In this document: piece after piece, positions 8,074 to 17,109 of the stretch
Layout: the number at the start of each line of letters is the position of its first letter
Numbering within the stretch: position 1 is the first letter of the stretch
DNA from: Streptomyces sp. LUP30
GTDB lineage: Bacteria > Actinomycetota > Actinomycetes > Streptomycetales > Streptomycetaceae
Length of the DNA stretch: 64,000 bases
Assembly: GCF_001746365.1 (NCBI RefSeq)
Contig: NZ_MJAJ01000005.1
Location: forward strand, 62,528-126,527
Direction: 5' to 3'
Made by a program: the position numbers and the translations under genes
The notes under the pieces: generated by a model
Told to the model about the DNA's origin: nothing
The model's input: the letters and a program-made list of their open reading frames with translations, nothing else
Database searches by the model: none

Positions 8074-8736
8074 ATGCGTCGGACGATCCTGGTCGTCGAG
8101 GACGATCACGCCCTGCGTGACGTACTGATGCGCGGATTGCGGGACGAGGGCTTCGCCACCGTGCCCGCGCCGGACGGCGCCACCGCCCTGCGGCTGGCGA
8201 CCGCCGGCATCTCCGCCGCCGTGCTCGACATCGGGCTGCCCGACGCCGACGGGCGGGACGTGTGCCAGGCGATGCGCGCGAACGGATTCCTTTGCCCCGT
8301 CATCTTCCTGACCGCCCATCACCGGCTGAACGACCGGCTCTCCGGGTTCTCCGCCGGTGGCGACGACTATCTGCCCAAGCCGTTCCACCTCGCCGAACTC
8401 GCGGCCCGCCTGCGAGCAGCCCTCAAGCGGGCCGCGCCGCCGCCTGCCGCCATGACAGGAGACCTGGCACTGGACCCCGTCCGACACATGGCCAGCGTCG
8501 GTGGCACCCGGGTCGATCTCTCACCGACCGAGTTCCGTCTCCTGGCTGCGCTCATGGCGGCTTCCGGCGCCATCGTGCGCCGCCGCGAGCTGGTCAGGGC
8601 GGCCTGGCCGGAAGGTGCCCTGGTCCACGACAACACCCTCGACCAGTACCTGACCCGGCTGCGCCGCAAGTTGCGCGAGGCCGGCAGCGACCGGACGATC
8701 GGCACGGCCCGCGGAATCGGCCACCGCCTGTCATGA
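8074..8736 (+). CDS. OmpR-family two-component response regulator
   Basis: This 220-aa response regulator has a receiver domain (phospho-acceptor Asp52 in VLDIGLPDADG, acidic pair EDD near residues 9-11, Lys in DYLPKPFH) and a C-terminal OmpR/PhoB winged helix (DLSPTEFRLLAALM through TARGIGHRL). GGAGCT upstream of ATG 8074 is a fair ribosome site. Its stop overlaps the ATG of the sensor kinase (ATGA), a standard coupled pair. Flanking DUF347 membrane proteins and the palindromes at 7892-7928 suggest what it may control. The signal is unknown. Confidence 0.93.
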   Translation: MRRTILVVEDDHALRDVLMRGLRDEGFATVPAPDGATALRLATAGISAAVLDIGLPDADGRDVCQAMRANGFLCPVIFLTAHHRLNDRLSGFSAGGDDYLPKPFHLAELAARLRAALKRAAPPPAAMTGDLALDPVRHMASVGGTRVDLSPTEFRLLAALMAASGAIVRRRELVRAAWPEGALVHDNTLDQYLTRLRRKLREAGSDRTIGTARGIGHRLS

Positions 8737-10112
8737 GGGGTGACCGCCACCGGCCGCGACCCGCCGTGACCGCTCTCCTCCACCGTCTGACCCCCCGCAC
8801 GCTGCGCGGCCGGCTCTCCCTCGTGGCGCTCACCACGGCGGCGCTGCTGATGCTGGTCCTCACCGTCGCCTTCAACGCCGTGGCCGGCCGCCGCCTTCAG
8901 CACCAGGCGGACGACGAACTGCGCACCCGCGCCGCCGCCGTCGCCACCACCGTCGACACCAGCGGCCCGAGGGTGCGCGTCCTGGAGACCTCCGACGACC
9001 AGCTCCTCGACACGAACGTGTGGATCTACGCCGGCCGACGCCTGCTGGAAGAGCCGCCGACCGCCGGCCCCCTGACCCGCGTCGCCGACGCACTCGCCGG
9101 ACGCGGCGGACAGCAGTGCGTCACCGCCCATGTCCACGGCCCCCTCCGGCTGTGCTCCCGGCCGGTGTCCGGAAGCCACAGCGACGCCACCGTGGTCACC
9201 GCGCTCGACCTGTCCCCCTACCGGAGTTCGGCCGACACCCTGCTCCTCGGTTCACTCGCCCTGGATGCCGTGATGCTCGCCTGCACCTACGCTCTGACAC
9301 GGCTGGCGGTCGGCCGTGCGCTGCGCCCTGTCCGCACGATGACCGACCAGGCCACCCAGTGGAGCGTCATCGCCTCGGAAGAACGCTTCGGCCAGCTGCG
9401 GCACCCGGCCGAACTCGCCCGCCTCGGCACGTCGTTGGACGCCATTCTGGACCGCATCCGCACCCTGTTGCGCCACGAGCGACAGCTCACCGGAGAACTC
9501 TCGCACGAGCTGCGTACACCGCTGAGCCGGATCATCGCCGAACTCGACTGGTGGCAGGCCCGCCCCCGCACAGACGACCAGACCCACGCCACCCACAGGG
9601 TCATCACGGAAGCCGCCGAGTCCATGCGCGCCATCTGCGACACCCTCCTGGGCGACGTCCGTGACGGCTCGCTCGCCGCTCCGGGCGCCGCGGAGATCGT
9701 GCCCACGCTGAAGCGGCTCACCGAAGTCCTGGACATCCCGCCCCACTTGACGGCAACCGTCGAGGGTCCGCACCTGGAGGCCGGGGTCCCGCCCGCCCTC
9801 CTCGAACGCATCGTCAGCCCGCTCCTCGCCAACGCCTGCCGCTACGCCCATGCCGGCGTCACCGTCCGGGCCCACCGCGCACCCGACGGCGTGTGCGTCG
9901 ACGTCGTCGACGACGGACCGGGCGTACCGTCCTCGTTCGCCGGACGGCTCTTCGAGCCCGGTCGACGCGCCGATCCCCGTGACGGACACGACGGAGCGGG
10001 CCTGGGGCTGCCGCTGGCGCGACGCCTGGCCCGCTCCGTCGGCGGGGAGGTGGCGTACGACCCGGGGCACACCCCGGGGGCACGGTTCGTGGTCAGCCTG
10101 CCTGCAGGGTGA
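8733..10112 (+). CDS. Two-component sensor histidine kinase
   Basis: This 459-aa sensor kinase starts at ATG 8733, overlapping the regulator stop by four bases. It has a membrane helix near residues 28-48 (LVALTTAALLMLVLTVAF), an extracytoplasmic sensor of about 120 residues and a second helix (LLLGSLALDAVMLACTYAL). A linker leads to the HisKA box LTGELSHELRTPLSRI and a HATPase domain with LLANACRYAH (N-box), VVDDGPGV and GAGLGLPLARRLA (G boxes). The sensor region has two cysteines (QQCVTAHVHGPLRLCS) that could form a disulfide. Its partner is the OmpR-type regulator upstream. Confidence 0.92.
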   Translation: MRGDRHRPRPAVTALLHRLTPRTLRGRLSLVALTTAALLMLVLTVAFNAVAGRRLQHQADDELRTRAAAVATTVDTSGPRVRVLETSDDQLLDTNVWIYAGRRLLEEPPTAGPLTRVADALAGRGGQQCVTAHVHGPLRLCSRPVSGSHSDATVVTALDLSPYRSSADTLLLGSLALDAVMLACTYALTRLAVGRALRPVRTMTDQATQWSVIASEERFGQLRHPAELARLGTSLDAILDRIRTLLRHERQLTGELSHELRTPLSRIIAELDWWQARPRTDDQTHATHRVITEAAESMRAICDTLLGDVRDGSLAAPGAAEIVPTLKRLTEVLDIPPHLTATVEGPHLEAGVPPALLERIVSPLLANACRYAHAGVTVRAHRAPDGVCVDVVDDGPGVPSSFAGRLFEPGRRADPRDGHDGAGLGLPLARRLARSVGGEVAYDPGHTPGARFVVSLPAG

Positions 10113-10141
10113 CGGCGGCAGCGCTCGGCGTCACCGGCGCG

Positions 10142-10933
10142 TCAGGCCGTGATGTCGCGCCGGACGTCCTTGCGGGAGGCCGCCAGGTAGCCGACGAAGC
10201 CGAGGATGGCCACCGTCCAGGACAGCGTGACCGGCCCCAGGCCCAGGTCGAGTCCGCCGCGGCCGTGGCCGACGGCCATCCAGTCGGCGACCGAGGCCCC
10301 GAGGGGACGGGTGATGACGTAAGCGGCCCAGAACGCGGCCACCGCGTTCAGGCTCCCCCACCGGTGAGCGACGGCCGGAACGGCGATCGCGGCGGCATAC
10401 AGGACGGCGGAGCCCAGGTAGCCGAGGCCGATCGTGGCGGTGAGGTCGCCCGCCGCGGTGCCCAGTGCGAACGTGGCCAGCACGGCGGTCCAGTAGAAGG
10501 CCTCGCGGCGCCGGGTGTGGATGCTGTGGATGGACAGGGTGCGCTCGACCCGGTGCCACAGAACGAAGACGGCGGCCAGCGCGGCCATGAAGAACGGGGT
10601 CGAGAGCGTGTACGGCACGCCGAGACCGACATGCAGGACGTCGGCGGCCATCGTGCCGAACACGCTGACCATGACGATCGCCGTCCAGTAGATCCAGGCC
10701 ACGTACCGACGGACGGCGAACTGCACCGCCAGCGCAGCCACCAGGGCGAGACCGCCGAGCCCCACAGCGGGGATCGGGCCGAGCAGGTGGGCCAGGAAGT
10801 CGGACGCCGTCTCGCCCATCCCGGTGGTCAGCACCTTGATGATCCAGAAGTAGACGGTCACCTCCGGCACCTTGCTCGCCGCGTGACGGATGTGGCCCGC
10901 GGGCCGGTCGTGAGTGAGGTGATCAGTCGACAT
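10142..10933 (-). CDS. DUF347 (COG4705) multi-pass membrane protein, copy 2
   Basis: This 263-aa paralogue of the 6935-7765 product has the same repeat landmarks: SKVPEVTVYFWIIKVLTTGMGETASDFL, RTLSIHSIHTRRREAFYWTAVLATFALGTAAGDL and VITRPLGASVADWM. ATG 10933 is chosen because the alignment with copy 1 begins shortly after it; the longer frame to 11017 adds unrelated sequence. It converges on the sensor kinase gene with only 29 bp between stops. The paired copies bracket the two-component system, suggesting an ancestral duplication or co-regulated transport function. Role unknown. Confidence 0.82.
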   Translation of the reverse strand: MSTDHLTHDRPAGHIRHAASKVPEVTVYFWIIKVLTTGMGETASDFLAHLLGPIPAVGLGGLALVAALAVQFAVRRYVAWIYWTAIVMVSVFGTMAADVLHVGLGVPYTLSTPFFMAALAAVFVLWHRVERTLSIHSIHTRRREAFYWTAVLATFALGTAAGDLTATIGLGYLGSAVLYAAAIAVPAVAHRWGSLNAVAAFWAAYVITRPLGASVADWMAVGHGRGGLDLGLGPVTLSWTVAILGFVGYLAASRKDVRRDITA

Positions 10934-11179
10934 GGCAGGCACGATGACACGCGGGCCGGCCCTCGCCCCAGACCCCTTTGCCAGAGTTTTGGCGCTTCCG
11001 GTACGGGAGTTGCCCAAGCCTCGGCCGGACCTGAGCGCAACCTGAACACAGTGGCCGATGCGCTGGTCAGCGGCGTGCGGCCGGGGTATCGGCGGCCTCC
11101 CGGCACCGGATCGGCGACCGAGAGGCCCGACGTCGACGCCCGGGCCCTCCCGGGGCCCCGGTGTCCACTGCTGTCGTGT

Positions 11180-11686
11180 CTAGTGCTGGTGCCACCAGTC
11201 GTAGTGGTCGGAGGGGTCGCACGTCGTGGTCCGCGGGATCGTGCGATTGGCGACGCTCGGGGTGGTCATGCACAGGCCGCTCTGCGCGCTCTGCCACACC
11301 GCCACCGACGGGTCCCCGGGCCTCGTGGTGTAGATGCGCCAGAGCTGGACGGCCCGGGTGCTTCCGAAGGCGTCACAGGCCGACAGCGTGATCGGGGCCT
11401 CCCCGAGCCCCGGGGAGGCGGTGATGCACCATCCGGTCCTCTGGTTGATGAAGCGGTACATGCCGCCTCCCCAGAACTCGGCGAGCCACTTCTCGTCGGA
11501 TCCGCCGTCGCAACTCCACATCTGGAGTCTCGCGGCGTTGTCGACGTCGCTGTCGAGGCAGTGACTCGAGTTCCAGATACGGATGTTCGTCGCACCCGCG
11601 GCCTGGGCGGGTGCGCCGGTCAGCGTGAGGGCCGAGACCGTCAGTGCCGTGATGACGAGCGAGATCAAGGTCCGTCGTGCGGTCAT
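11180..11686 (-). CDS. Secreted ricin-type beta-trefoil lectin-domain protein
   Basis: This 168-aa protein has a Sec signal peptide (MTARRTLISLVITALTVSAL..., predicted cleavage after APAQA) and a single ricin B-like trefoil. QxW-type and Cys landmarks include SSHCLDSDVDNAARLQMWSCDGG, GWCITASPG and LCMTTP. Such domains bind galactose or other sugars. No catalytic domain is attached, so it is a stand-alone extracellular carbohydrate-binding protein. ATG 11686 follows a GGGAGTTGCCTC stretch serving as ribosome site. Sugar specificity cannot be read from sequence. Confidence 0.8.
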   Translation of the reverse strand: MTARRTLISLVITALTVSALTLTGAPAQAAGATNIRIWNSSHCLDSDVDNAARLQMWSCDGGSDEKWLAEFWGGGMYRFINQRTGWCITASPGLGEAPITLSACDAFGSTRAVQLWRIYTTRPGDPSVAVWQSAQSGLCMTTPSVANRTIPRTTTCDPSDHYDWWHQH

Positions 11687-12000
11687 GAGGCAACTCCCGT
11701 TTCTCACAGGGCGATTGCTGGTGCATCCGGGCGGACGCGCCGAACTCGCACGGTACATGCCATCCACGCCGGAACGGTTCATTCAGCTCATTTTGCCTAA
11801 ATAGCCCATGGGCGACGGTCGGGTTAGGCGGCTCCGAAGAGGGGCACTCGCCCTGCTCGCCCCGGCGGGGCGGGACGGGCGTCCGGGCAGGGAGTCTTGG
11901 GACACCTTTTACGCGACACGTGCAACCCAGGACGGCTCCGTGGCCGTCTCACAGTGAGTCGGGCCCGTGGGGCCGAAGAGCGAGAGAGCGGGGACAGGTC
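11687..12000. other. Divergent intergenic region between lectin and L,D-transpeptidase genes
   Basis: These 314 bases separate two divergent genes for exported proteins and should contain both promoters. A short AT-richer stretch (about 11780-11810, including TTTTGCCTAAATAG) is the likeliest promoter zone. No strong palindrome or conserved RNA element was recognised. Confidence 0.4.
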
Positions 12001-12990
12001 GTGGGACGGCGCAAGGGCGGCATAGGGATCGCACTCGTCACGGGTGTGATGCTGGTGGGTGCGACGGCCTGCGGCGGGTCCGGGGGCGGCAGCGACAAGG
12101 CGGGCGGCAGCGACGCGAAGGCCTCGGGCACGCCCGCGAGCTCCTCTCCGTCGCCGACCAAGCCCGCCGGCCCGCCGATGCTGCTGGACACGATCACCCC
12201 TCAGACGGGGACCACGGTCGGCGTGGCCATGCCGATATCGGTGGTCTTCACCGACCCGGTGGCGGCCAAGGCGCGGGCCACGGTCGAGAAGCACCTGAAG
12301 GTGAGCGCCTCGCAGCCGGTGGCCGGCGCCTGGCACTGGTTCGGCGACAGGCGCGCCGACTGGCGTCCGAAGGACTACTGGCCGTCCGGCACCACGGTGA
12401 AGGTCGACGCCGACATGAACGGCGTCAGCAACGGCAACGGGCGCTTCGGCGTACGCGCCTACACCCACACCTTCAAGGTCGGCGACGACGTGCGCGCCGC
12501 TGTCTCGGTGACCGGCCACACCATGAAGGTGACCCGCAACGGCAACGCCGTACGCACCCTGTCGATCAACGCGGGCAGCGCCCAGTACCCGACGTGGAAC
12601 GGCACTATGGCCGTCATCGACAAGGAGAAGGAGGTCCACATGACCTCCTGCAGCGTCGGCATCAGCTGCGACAAGGGCAGCCCCAACTACTACGACCTGA
12701 CACTGCCCTGGGACGTCCATCTGACCCAGTCCGGCACCTATGTGCACTACTCGACCGGCGACCCGAATCCGGGCAGCGGCAGCGCGCGCGGTTCGCACGG
12801 CTGCGTCCACCTCTCCATGTCGGACGCCAAGTGGTTCTACGACCAGGTCAAGCAGGGCGATCCCATCACCATCACCGGCTCGCCCCGGGCCAAGGCCTCG
12901 GCCGACAACGGTTACGCCGCCTTCAACCTGGGCTGGGACCAGTGGCTCGTGGGCAGTTCCTCCGGGGAGCAGACGACCTCCACGCTGTGA
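12001..12990 (+). CDS. L,D-transpeptidase lipoprotein (YkuD domain, Ig-like N-domain)
   Basis: This 329-aa cell-wall cross-linking enzyme makes 3-3 (L,D) peptide bridges. The N-terminus MGRRKGGIGIALVTGVMLVG-ATACGG is a lipoprotein signal with Cys24 as lipid site. A Ser/Gly/Pro linker follows, then an Ig-like domain (about 70-165) and a YkuD domain with the catalytic signature SHGCVHLS (His266, Cys268). This layout matches the mycobacterial LdtMt2 type. GTG 12001 is chosen because it starts the signal sequence; an upstream ATG at 11920 would bury it. The gene converges on the AfsR-like gene across a perfect 16-bp stem hairpin. Confidence 0.9.
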   Translation: MGRRKGGIGIALVTGVMLVGATACGGSGGGSDKAGGSDAKASGTPASSSPSPTKPAGPPMLLDTITPQTGTTVGVAMPISVVFTDPVAAKARATVEKHLKVSASQPVAGAWHWFGDRRADWRPKDYWPSGTTVKVDADMNGVSNGNGRFGVRAYTHTFKVGDDVRAAVSVTGHTMKVTRNGNAVRTLSINAGSAQYPTWNGTMAVIDKEKEVHMTSCSVGISCDKGSPNYYDLTLPWDVHLTQSGTYVHYSTGDPNPGSGSARGSHGCVHLSMSDAKWFYDQVKQGDPITITGSPRAKASADNGYAAFNLGWDQWLVGSSSGEQTTSTL

Positions 12991-12999
12991 CGCCCTGAG

Positions 13000-13045
13000 C
13001 GGCCCCGCCTCACCGTCTGACGATGTCGGCGGTGAGGCGGGGCCG
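13000..13045. terminator. Bidirectional hairpin terminator
   Basis: A perfect 16-bp stem, CGGCCCCGCCTCACCG (13000-13015) with its complement at 13030-13045, has a 14-nt loop. It lies between the stops of two convergent genes (12990 and 13051). There is no U-tract, as is common for Streptomyces terminators. Confidence 0.8.
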
Positions 13046-13050
13046 TTGGG

Positions 13051-16000
13051 CTACCCGGCCGTCATCGCCATGAGCGTCTTGCGCGTCTCCTCCGCGCGGG
13101 GAGAGCCCAGCGCGGTGTACAGGGACAGCGCCTGGCGAAGGTGATCGACGGCGGGTGCCTGCTCCCCCCGGGCCTGCCGGACGAGAGCCGAGCCGATGTG
13201 GGCGCGCGCCTGTTCCTCCTGCTCCCCGATGCCGCGGGCCAGGTCCAGCGCCGCCGCATGGGCCTCCAGGGCCTCGGCGTGCCGTCCGGCGCCGTGCAGT
13301 GCCTCGCCCAGGCCGTTGAGCGCGCCCGTCTCGCCGTACGGTTCTCCGGTCCGCCGGAAGTGGGCCAGGGCCTGGCGCTGATGCTCCGCGGCCTCCTCGT
13401 GGCTGCCCTGCCGGCACAGCGCGTCGCCCAGGTTGGACAGCGCGTGCGCCTCTCCCCCGGTGTGTCCGAGCCGCCGGAACAGAGCGAGCGTCTGCTCGAA
13501 GCGTGCGGCCGCGGCCGCGTGGTCTCCCAGCCGCGCCAGGACGATCCCCAGGTTCCCGAGGGCGCTGGCCTCCCCGAAGGTGTGGCCCGTCTGCCGGTAC
13601 AGTGCCAACGCCTGCTGATACCGCTCGATCGACGCCTGGTAGTCCTCCAGCAGTTCCTGCACGATGCCGAGGTTGTTCAGCACGTCGGCTTCGCCGTGGG
13701 GGTCCCCGACGGCGCGAAACAGCTCGACTGCCTTCTCGTGGTGTGCGGCGGCCTCCTGGTATCCGCCCTGCAGCTCGTGCAGCACGCCCAGGTTGGTGAG
13801 ATGGCGGGCCTCCCCTGCCCGGTAGCCGATGCGGCGGCACAGGGTCAGCCCGTCGGCGTGCTCCCGGCGGGCGCTCTCGTAGTCGCCGAGGCGCCGGTGG
13901 ACCGCGCCGACACAGACGAGGACGTCGGCCTCGCCACGGACGTCCCCCACCGCGCGGGCGGCGCGCACGGCGTGCTCATGGACGGTCAGCGCGTCGGCGA
14001 AGTGCCCCGAGCGCTCGTAGTGGCGGTGGAGCGTGGTGGCGATCCGCACGGTGTGCCGGGACGGTCCGGGCTCCTCGGTCCTGGAGCACAGGGCCACCAG
14101 GGAGGGCTGCGCGGCGCGCAGCCAGTCACGGCACTCGTCGGCCGTGCGCAGCGGCGGCAGACCCGTGCCGGGCGGCTCGACCACGGGACGCAGATGCCGT
14201 TCGGCGGGGTACAGCACGTCCATGGCCGCCGACGCCGCCGTGAGACAGTGGTCCAGCAGACGGGTCACGGCCGCGTCGCGCTCCGCCGCCCCGTCGTGCC
14301 GGCCCGCGAGCTCCGCGGCGTAGGCGCGCAGCAGATCGTGCATGCCGTGGCGGCCCGACCCGCTCCGGTGCACCAGGTGCGCCCGGGAGAGCACGTCCAG
14401 GCAGCGCCGCGTCCGTTCCACGCTCTCGCCGACGAGGGCGGCGGCCGCGTGCACGTCCACGTCGGGCCCCGGGTGCAGGCCCAGCAGTCGGAACAGCCGC
14501 GCCTCCTGGTCGGGGAGGCGGTCGTAGGACCAGGAGAAGACGGCCCGGACAGCGGCCCGGGGATCTCCGTCACCGGAGTCCAGCAGATCCAGCCGCCGCC
14601 GGCGGTCGCGCAGTTCCTCCACCAGCCGGGCCAGCGGCTCCTGATGACGCGACAGCACCAGTTCGGCCGCCACCCGCAGGGCCAGGGGCAGCCACCCGCA
14701 CTGTTCCGCAAGGGCGGCGGCGGCCCCGGGGTCGGCGTCGACACGCGGCCCGATCAACGCCCCCAGCAGGGTGAGCGCCTCCTGCGGGGAGAGCACGTCG
14801 AGGACCATGCGGTGTGCTCCGTGCACCGAGACCAGGGACGACAGCGAGTCCCGGCTCGTGATCACCACTTTGCACGTCGGGCTCCCGGGCAGCAACGGGC
14901 GCACCTGCGCGGCGGAGGCGGCATTGTCGAGGAGCACGAGCATCCGGCGTCCGTCGACGGCTGTGCGGTAGCGTGCCGCCCGGTCGTTGAGCCGCAGCGG
15001 TATCTCCTGACCGGGCACGCCCAGCGCCGTGAGGAACCCCGCGAGGGCCTGGGCGGCGGAGACCGGCTCGTCCGGGTCGTAGCCGCGCAGGTCGACGTAG
15101 AGCTGTCCGTCGGGGAAGGCGTCACGCATCCGGTGCGCCCAGCGCACGGCGAGCGCGGTCTTGCCCACGCCCGCGGTCCCCGAGACGGCGGAGACGACCA
15201 CGGCCGTTCCGCACTCACCGGCGTCCGGACCGTCGGCGGCGATCAGCCGTCGGGTCAGCTCGGCCAGTTGCTCCTCCCGGCCACTGAAGTGACTCACGGC
15301 CATGGGGAGTTGAGCGGGGACGGGGACGGCGGGCGCTGCGGCCGCGGAGGCGGCGGGAGGGGGGCCGGCGCCCTGCGACTCCTCCCGTCCGGCACCGCGC
15401 AGCATCTCCTCGTACACCGCCCGAAGTTCACGGCCGGGCGTCACACCCAGCTCCGCCAGGAGCTGCCGGCGGATCCCGGTGTACGCGTCCAGCGCCTCGG
15501 CCGTCCTTCCGGCGTCGGCCAGGCTTCGGACCAGCGCCACGGCGAGCGGTTCGCACAGCGGGTGCTCGGCCAGCAACGGCTGCAGCACCGTGGGCACTTC
15601 CGCAGGCTTCTTCTGTCGCAGCAGGGCGCCGGCCCAGGCGAGCGCCGCTTCCACCCGCTCCTGCGTCCAGGCCGTCCGCGCGCGCTCCGCCCACGCTCCC
15701 GGCAGCCCCGCCAGCGGCACGCCGCGCCACAACTCCAGCGCCTCCCGCAGCAGTCGGGCCCGGCGCTCGTCGGACAGGTCCGACTCGCGCCCCTGCACCA
15801 CGAGCGAGCGGAACCGGAGCAGGTCGACGGCATGCTCGTCCGCCTCGAGAACATAGCCCCCGCCGGTGCGGCTGATGCGGAGCGGTGTCGGGGACGCCTG
15901 GGCCTCACCGCCGTCCGCCGCGGCCGCCACGTCGTCGAGGAGCCGCCGCAGACGGCTGATGTGCGCGTAGAGGACCGAACGGGCCCCGTCGGGTGCGGCG

Positions 16001-16155
16001 GTGTCCCAGACGCGTTCCACCAACGTGCTCACGGGGACCGGCCGGCCGGCGTCGGCCGCCAGCGCTGCCAGGACCGCTCGTCGACGCGGCTGCCCGGCGT
16101 CGACCACACGCCCCGCGACGCGCAGTTCCAAGGGTCCGAGCAGGTACAGGTTCAT
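13051..16155 (-). CDS. AfsR/SARP-family transcriptional regulator with NB-ARC and TPR domains
   Basis: This large regulator has 1034 aa. An OmpR-like winged-helix DNA-binding domain (1-95) is followed by a bacterial transcriptional activation domain (about 96-250). An NB-ARC/AAA-type ATPase follows (Walker A VSGTAGVGKTALAV near 325, RMLVLLDNAASAAQV as Walker B region). A long C-terminal TPR array (about 690-1020) repeats GEADVLNNLGIVQELLEDY-type units. This is the layout of S. coelicolor AfsR, which integrates kinase signals to activate secondary metabolism. No afsS or biosynthetic cluster is adjacent, so its target is unknown. It is divergent from a small secreted protein at 16470. ATG 16155 starts the canonical first strand MNLYLLGPLELRV. 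Confidence 0.92.
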   Translation of the reverse strand: MNLYLLGPLELRVAGRVVDAGQPRRRAVLAALAADAGRPVPVSTLVERVWDTAAPDGARSVLYAHISRLRRLLDDVAAAADGGEAQASPTPLRISRTGGGYVLEADEHAVDLLRFRSLVVQGRESDLSDERRARLLREALELWRGVPLAGLPGAWAERARTAWTQERVEAALAWAGALLRQKKPAEVPTVLQPLLAEHPLCEPLAVALVRSLADAGRTAEALDAYTGIRRQLLAELGVTPGRELRAVYEEMLRGAGREESQGAGPPPAASAAAAPAVPVPAQLPMAVSHFSGREEQLAELTRRLIAADGPDAGECGTAVVVSAVSGTAGVGKTALAVRWAHRMRDAFPDGQLYVDLRGYDPDEPVSAAQALAGFLTALGVPGQEIPLRLNDRAARYRTAVDGRRMLVLLDNAASAAQVRPLLPGSPTCKVVITSRDSLSSLVSVHGAHRMVLDVLSPQEALTLLGALIGPRVDADPGAAAALAEQCGWLPLALRVAAELVLSRHQEPLARLVEELRDRRRRLDLLDSGDGDPRAAVRAVFSWSYDRLPDQEARLFRLLGLHPGPDVDVHAAAALVGESVERTRRCLDVLSRAHLVHRSGSGRHGMHDLLRAYAAELAGRHDGAAERDAAVTRLLDHCLTAASAAMDVLYPAERHLRPVVEPPGTGLPPLRTADECRDWLRAAQPSLVALCSRTEEPGPSRHTVRIATTLHRHYERSGHFADALTVHEHAVRAARAVGDVRGEADVLVCVGAVHRRLGDYESARREHADGLTLCRRIGYRAGEARHLTNLGVLHELQGGYQEAAAHHEKAVELFRAVGDPHGEADVLNNLGIVQELLEDYQASIERYQQALALYRQTGHTFGEASALGNLGIVLARLGDHAAAAARFEQTLALFRRLGHTGGEAHALSNLGDALCRQGSHEEAAEHQRQALAHFRRTGEPYGETGALNGLGEALHGAGRHAEALEAHAAALDLARGIGEQEEQARAHIGSALVRQARGEQAPAVDHLRQALSLYTALGSPRAEETRKTLMAMTAG

Positions 16156-16469
16156 CGTGCCTCACGTGGGGACGGACGGTGGAACGGCAGGCCGGCGGCG
16201 GGAATCCTCGCCCGCCGGGCGGGCCGGGGCGCCCGACGGCCGTCCGTCATCGACTCCGAGGCCGTCACCGGACACCCGCCACAAGGTTTTCGCAAGGTTC
16301 ACGGTAGATCCTCAACTCACGTGCCGTCAGGCGGATCACGGCAGACGCCGTGTGCCGCCGAACGCCGACGCCGGCTCGCGCAGGCTCCCGGGGGGAGCGA
16401 GGTCGCCACCCCCTGCCGCGGTCGCGCGAGGCGTGGGCCGAGCCGACGCAACGAGAGAATGGAACCGCC
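16156..16469. other. Divergent promoter region between AfsR-like regulator and secreted protein
   Basis: These 314 bases separate the start of the AfsR-like gene from the start of a secreted protein gene. SARP regulators bind direct heptameric repeats overlapping -35 elements; by eye no clean heptamer repeat was found. CAAGGTTTTCGCAAGGTTCACG (about 16281-16302, read in two halves) has two CAAGGTT copies 12 bp apart, which is suggestive but unproven. Confidence 0.35.
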
Positions 16470-16949
16470 ATGCGCAAGATGACGTCCCGGGTGAACCGGA
16501 CGGCCGTCGCCGTCGTCGCCACCGCCTTCATGGCCTCCGGAGCGGTCGTCGCCGGGGCGACGACCGCCTCCGCGGACGGGTGCGTGGGTCCCCTGTGCGG
16601 CGCGGTGAAGAACAGGACCGGCGAGACGATGCACTACACGATGAGCCTCGGCGAGGGCCCGCACTTCTGCGACGTGTGGAACTGGGGCGGGGGCACCGGC
16701 AGCGAGTTCAAGCACGCCAAGTGCAAGCAGGAGTCGTTCGGCAACGGCACGCGGGGCGGCAACGGCACCGGCAAGGACGTCGACGCCTTCACCTTCGCCG
16801 GCCACGGTTACCACGAGCGGTTCTCGCGGGTCGGCACCTGGCACTGGCGCGCGAAGGGCGTCTGGACGAAGATCCGGAGCGGGGAGATCGCCGACTGCGG
16901 CATCGGCGACGACAACGAGGTCTGGTGCACCGTGCTCGTGCAGGCCTGA
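16470..16949 (+). CDS. Small secreted Cys-containing protein of unknown function
   Basis: This 159-aa protein has a clear Sec signal peptide (basic MRKMTSRVNRTAVAVV, hydrophobic core, cleavage expected after TTASA) and a mature part of about 125 residues. The mature part has six cysteines (CVGPLC, FCDVW, AKCKQ, DCGIG, EVWCTV) and Gly/Asn-rich stretches (SFGNGTRGGNGTGKDVDAF is one), suggesting a disulfide-stabilised fold. No family was recognised. ATG 16470 follows a GAGAGAATGG ribosome-site-like sequence. It is divergent from the AfsR-like regulator, and a perfect hairpin follows 10 bp after its stop. Confidence 0.75.
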   Translation: MRKMTSRVNRTAVAVVATAFMASGAVVAGATTASADGCVGPLCGAVKNRTGETMHYTMSLGEGPHFCDVWNWGGGTGSEFKHAKCKQESFGNGTRGGNGTGKDVDAFTFAGHGYHERFSRVGTWHWRAKGVWTKIRSGEIADCGIGDDNEVWCTVLVQA

Positions 16950-16959
16950 GACGCCCGCA

Positions 16960-16990
16960 GACGGCTGCGCGCACACGCCGCGCAGCCGTC
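16960..16990. terminator. Hairpin terminator after secreted protein gene
   Basis: A perfect 12-bp stem, GACGGCTGCGCG (16960-16971), has a 7-nt loop and its complement at 16979-16990. It begins 10 bp after the stop at 16949, the expected place for a Rho-independent terminator lacking a U-tract. Confidence 0.75.
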
Positions 16991-17014
16991 CCCCGCCGGC
17001 TCCGGTCCCACCCC

Positions 17015-17040
17015 TCCGCTTCCGCGGCTGTGGAAGCGGA
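17015..17040. terminator. Second hairpin in convergent intergenic region
   Basis: A perfect 9-bp inverted repeat, TCCGCTTCC (17015-17023) with GGAAGCGGA (17032-17040), has an 8-nt loop. It may reinforce termination of the secreted protein transcript. Confidence 0.5.
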
Positions 17041-17109
17041 CGGCGCAGCGCACCGGGAGCCGGGTGACCCGCACGCGGGCCTCGGGGCGGGCCCGACGAA
17101 CGTCGACCA

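Noticed and set aside
8262..8732. In-frame extension of the sensor kinase upstream into the response regulator gene
   Set aside because: The extension is Arg/Pro-rich shadow sequence; the ATG at 8733 overlapping the regulator stop gives the proper kinase start.
13141..16482. A very long open frame (over 1100 codons) on the plus strand opposite the AfsR-like gene
   Set aside because: It is an antisense shadow of a high-GC gene: composition is Val/Gly/Gln/Arg-biased with no domain, while the minus strand shows a complete AfsR domain order.
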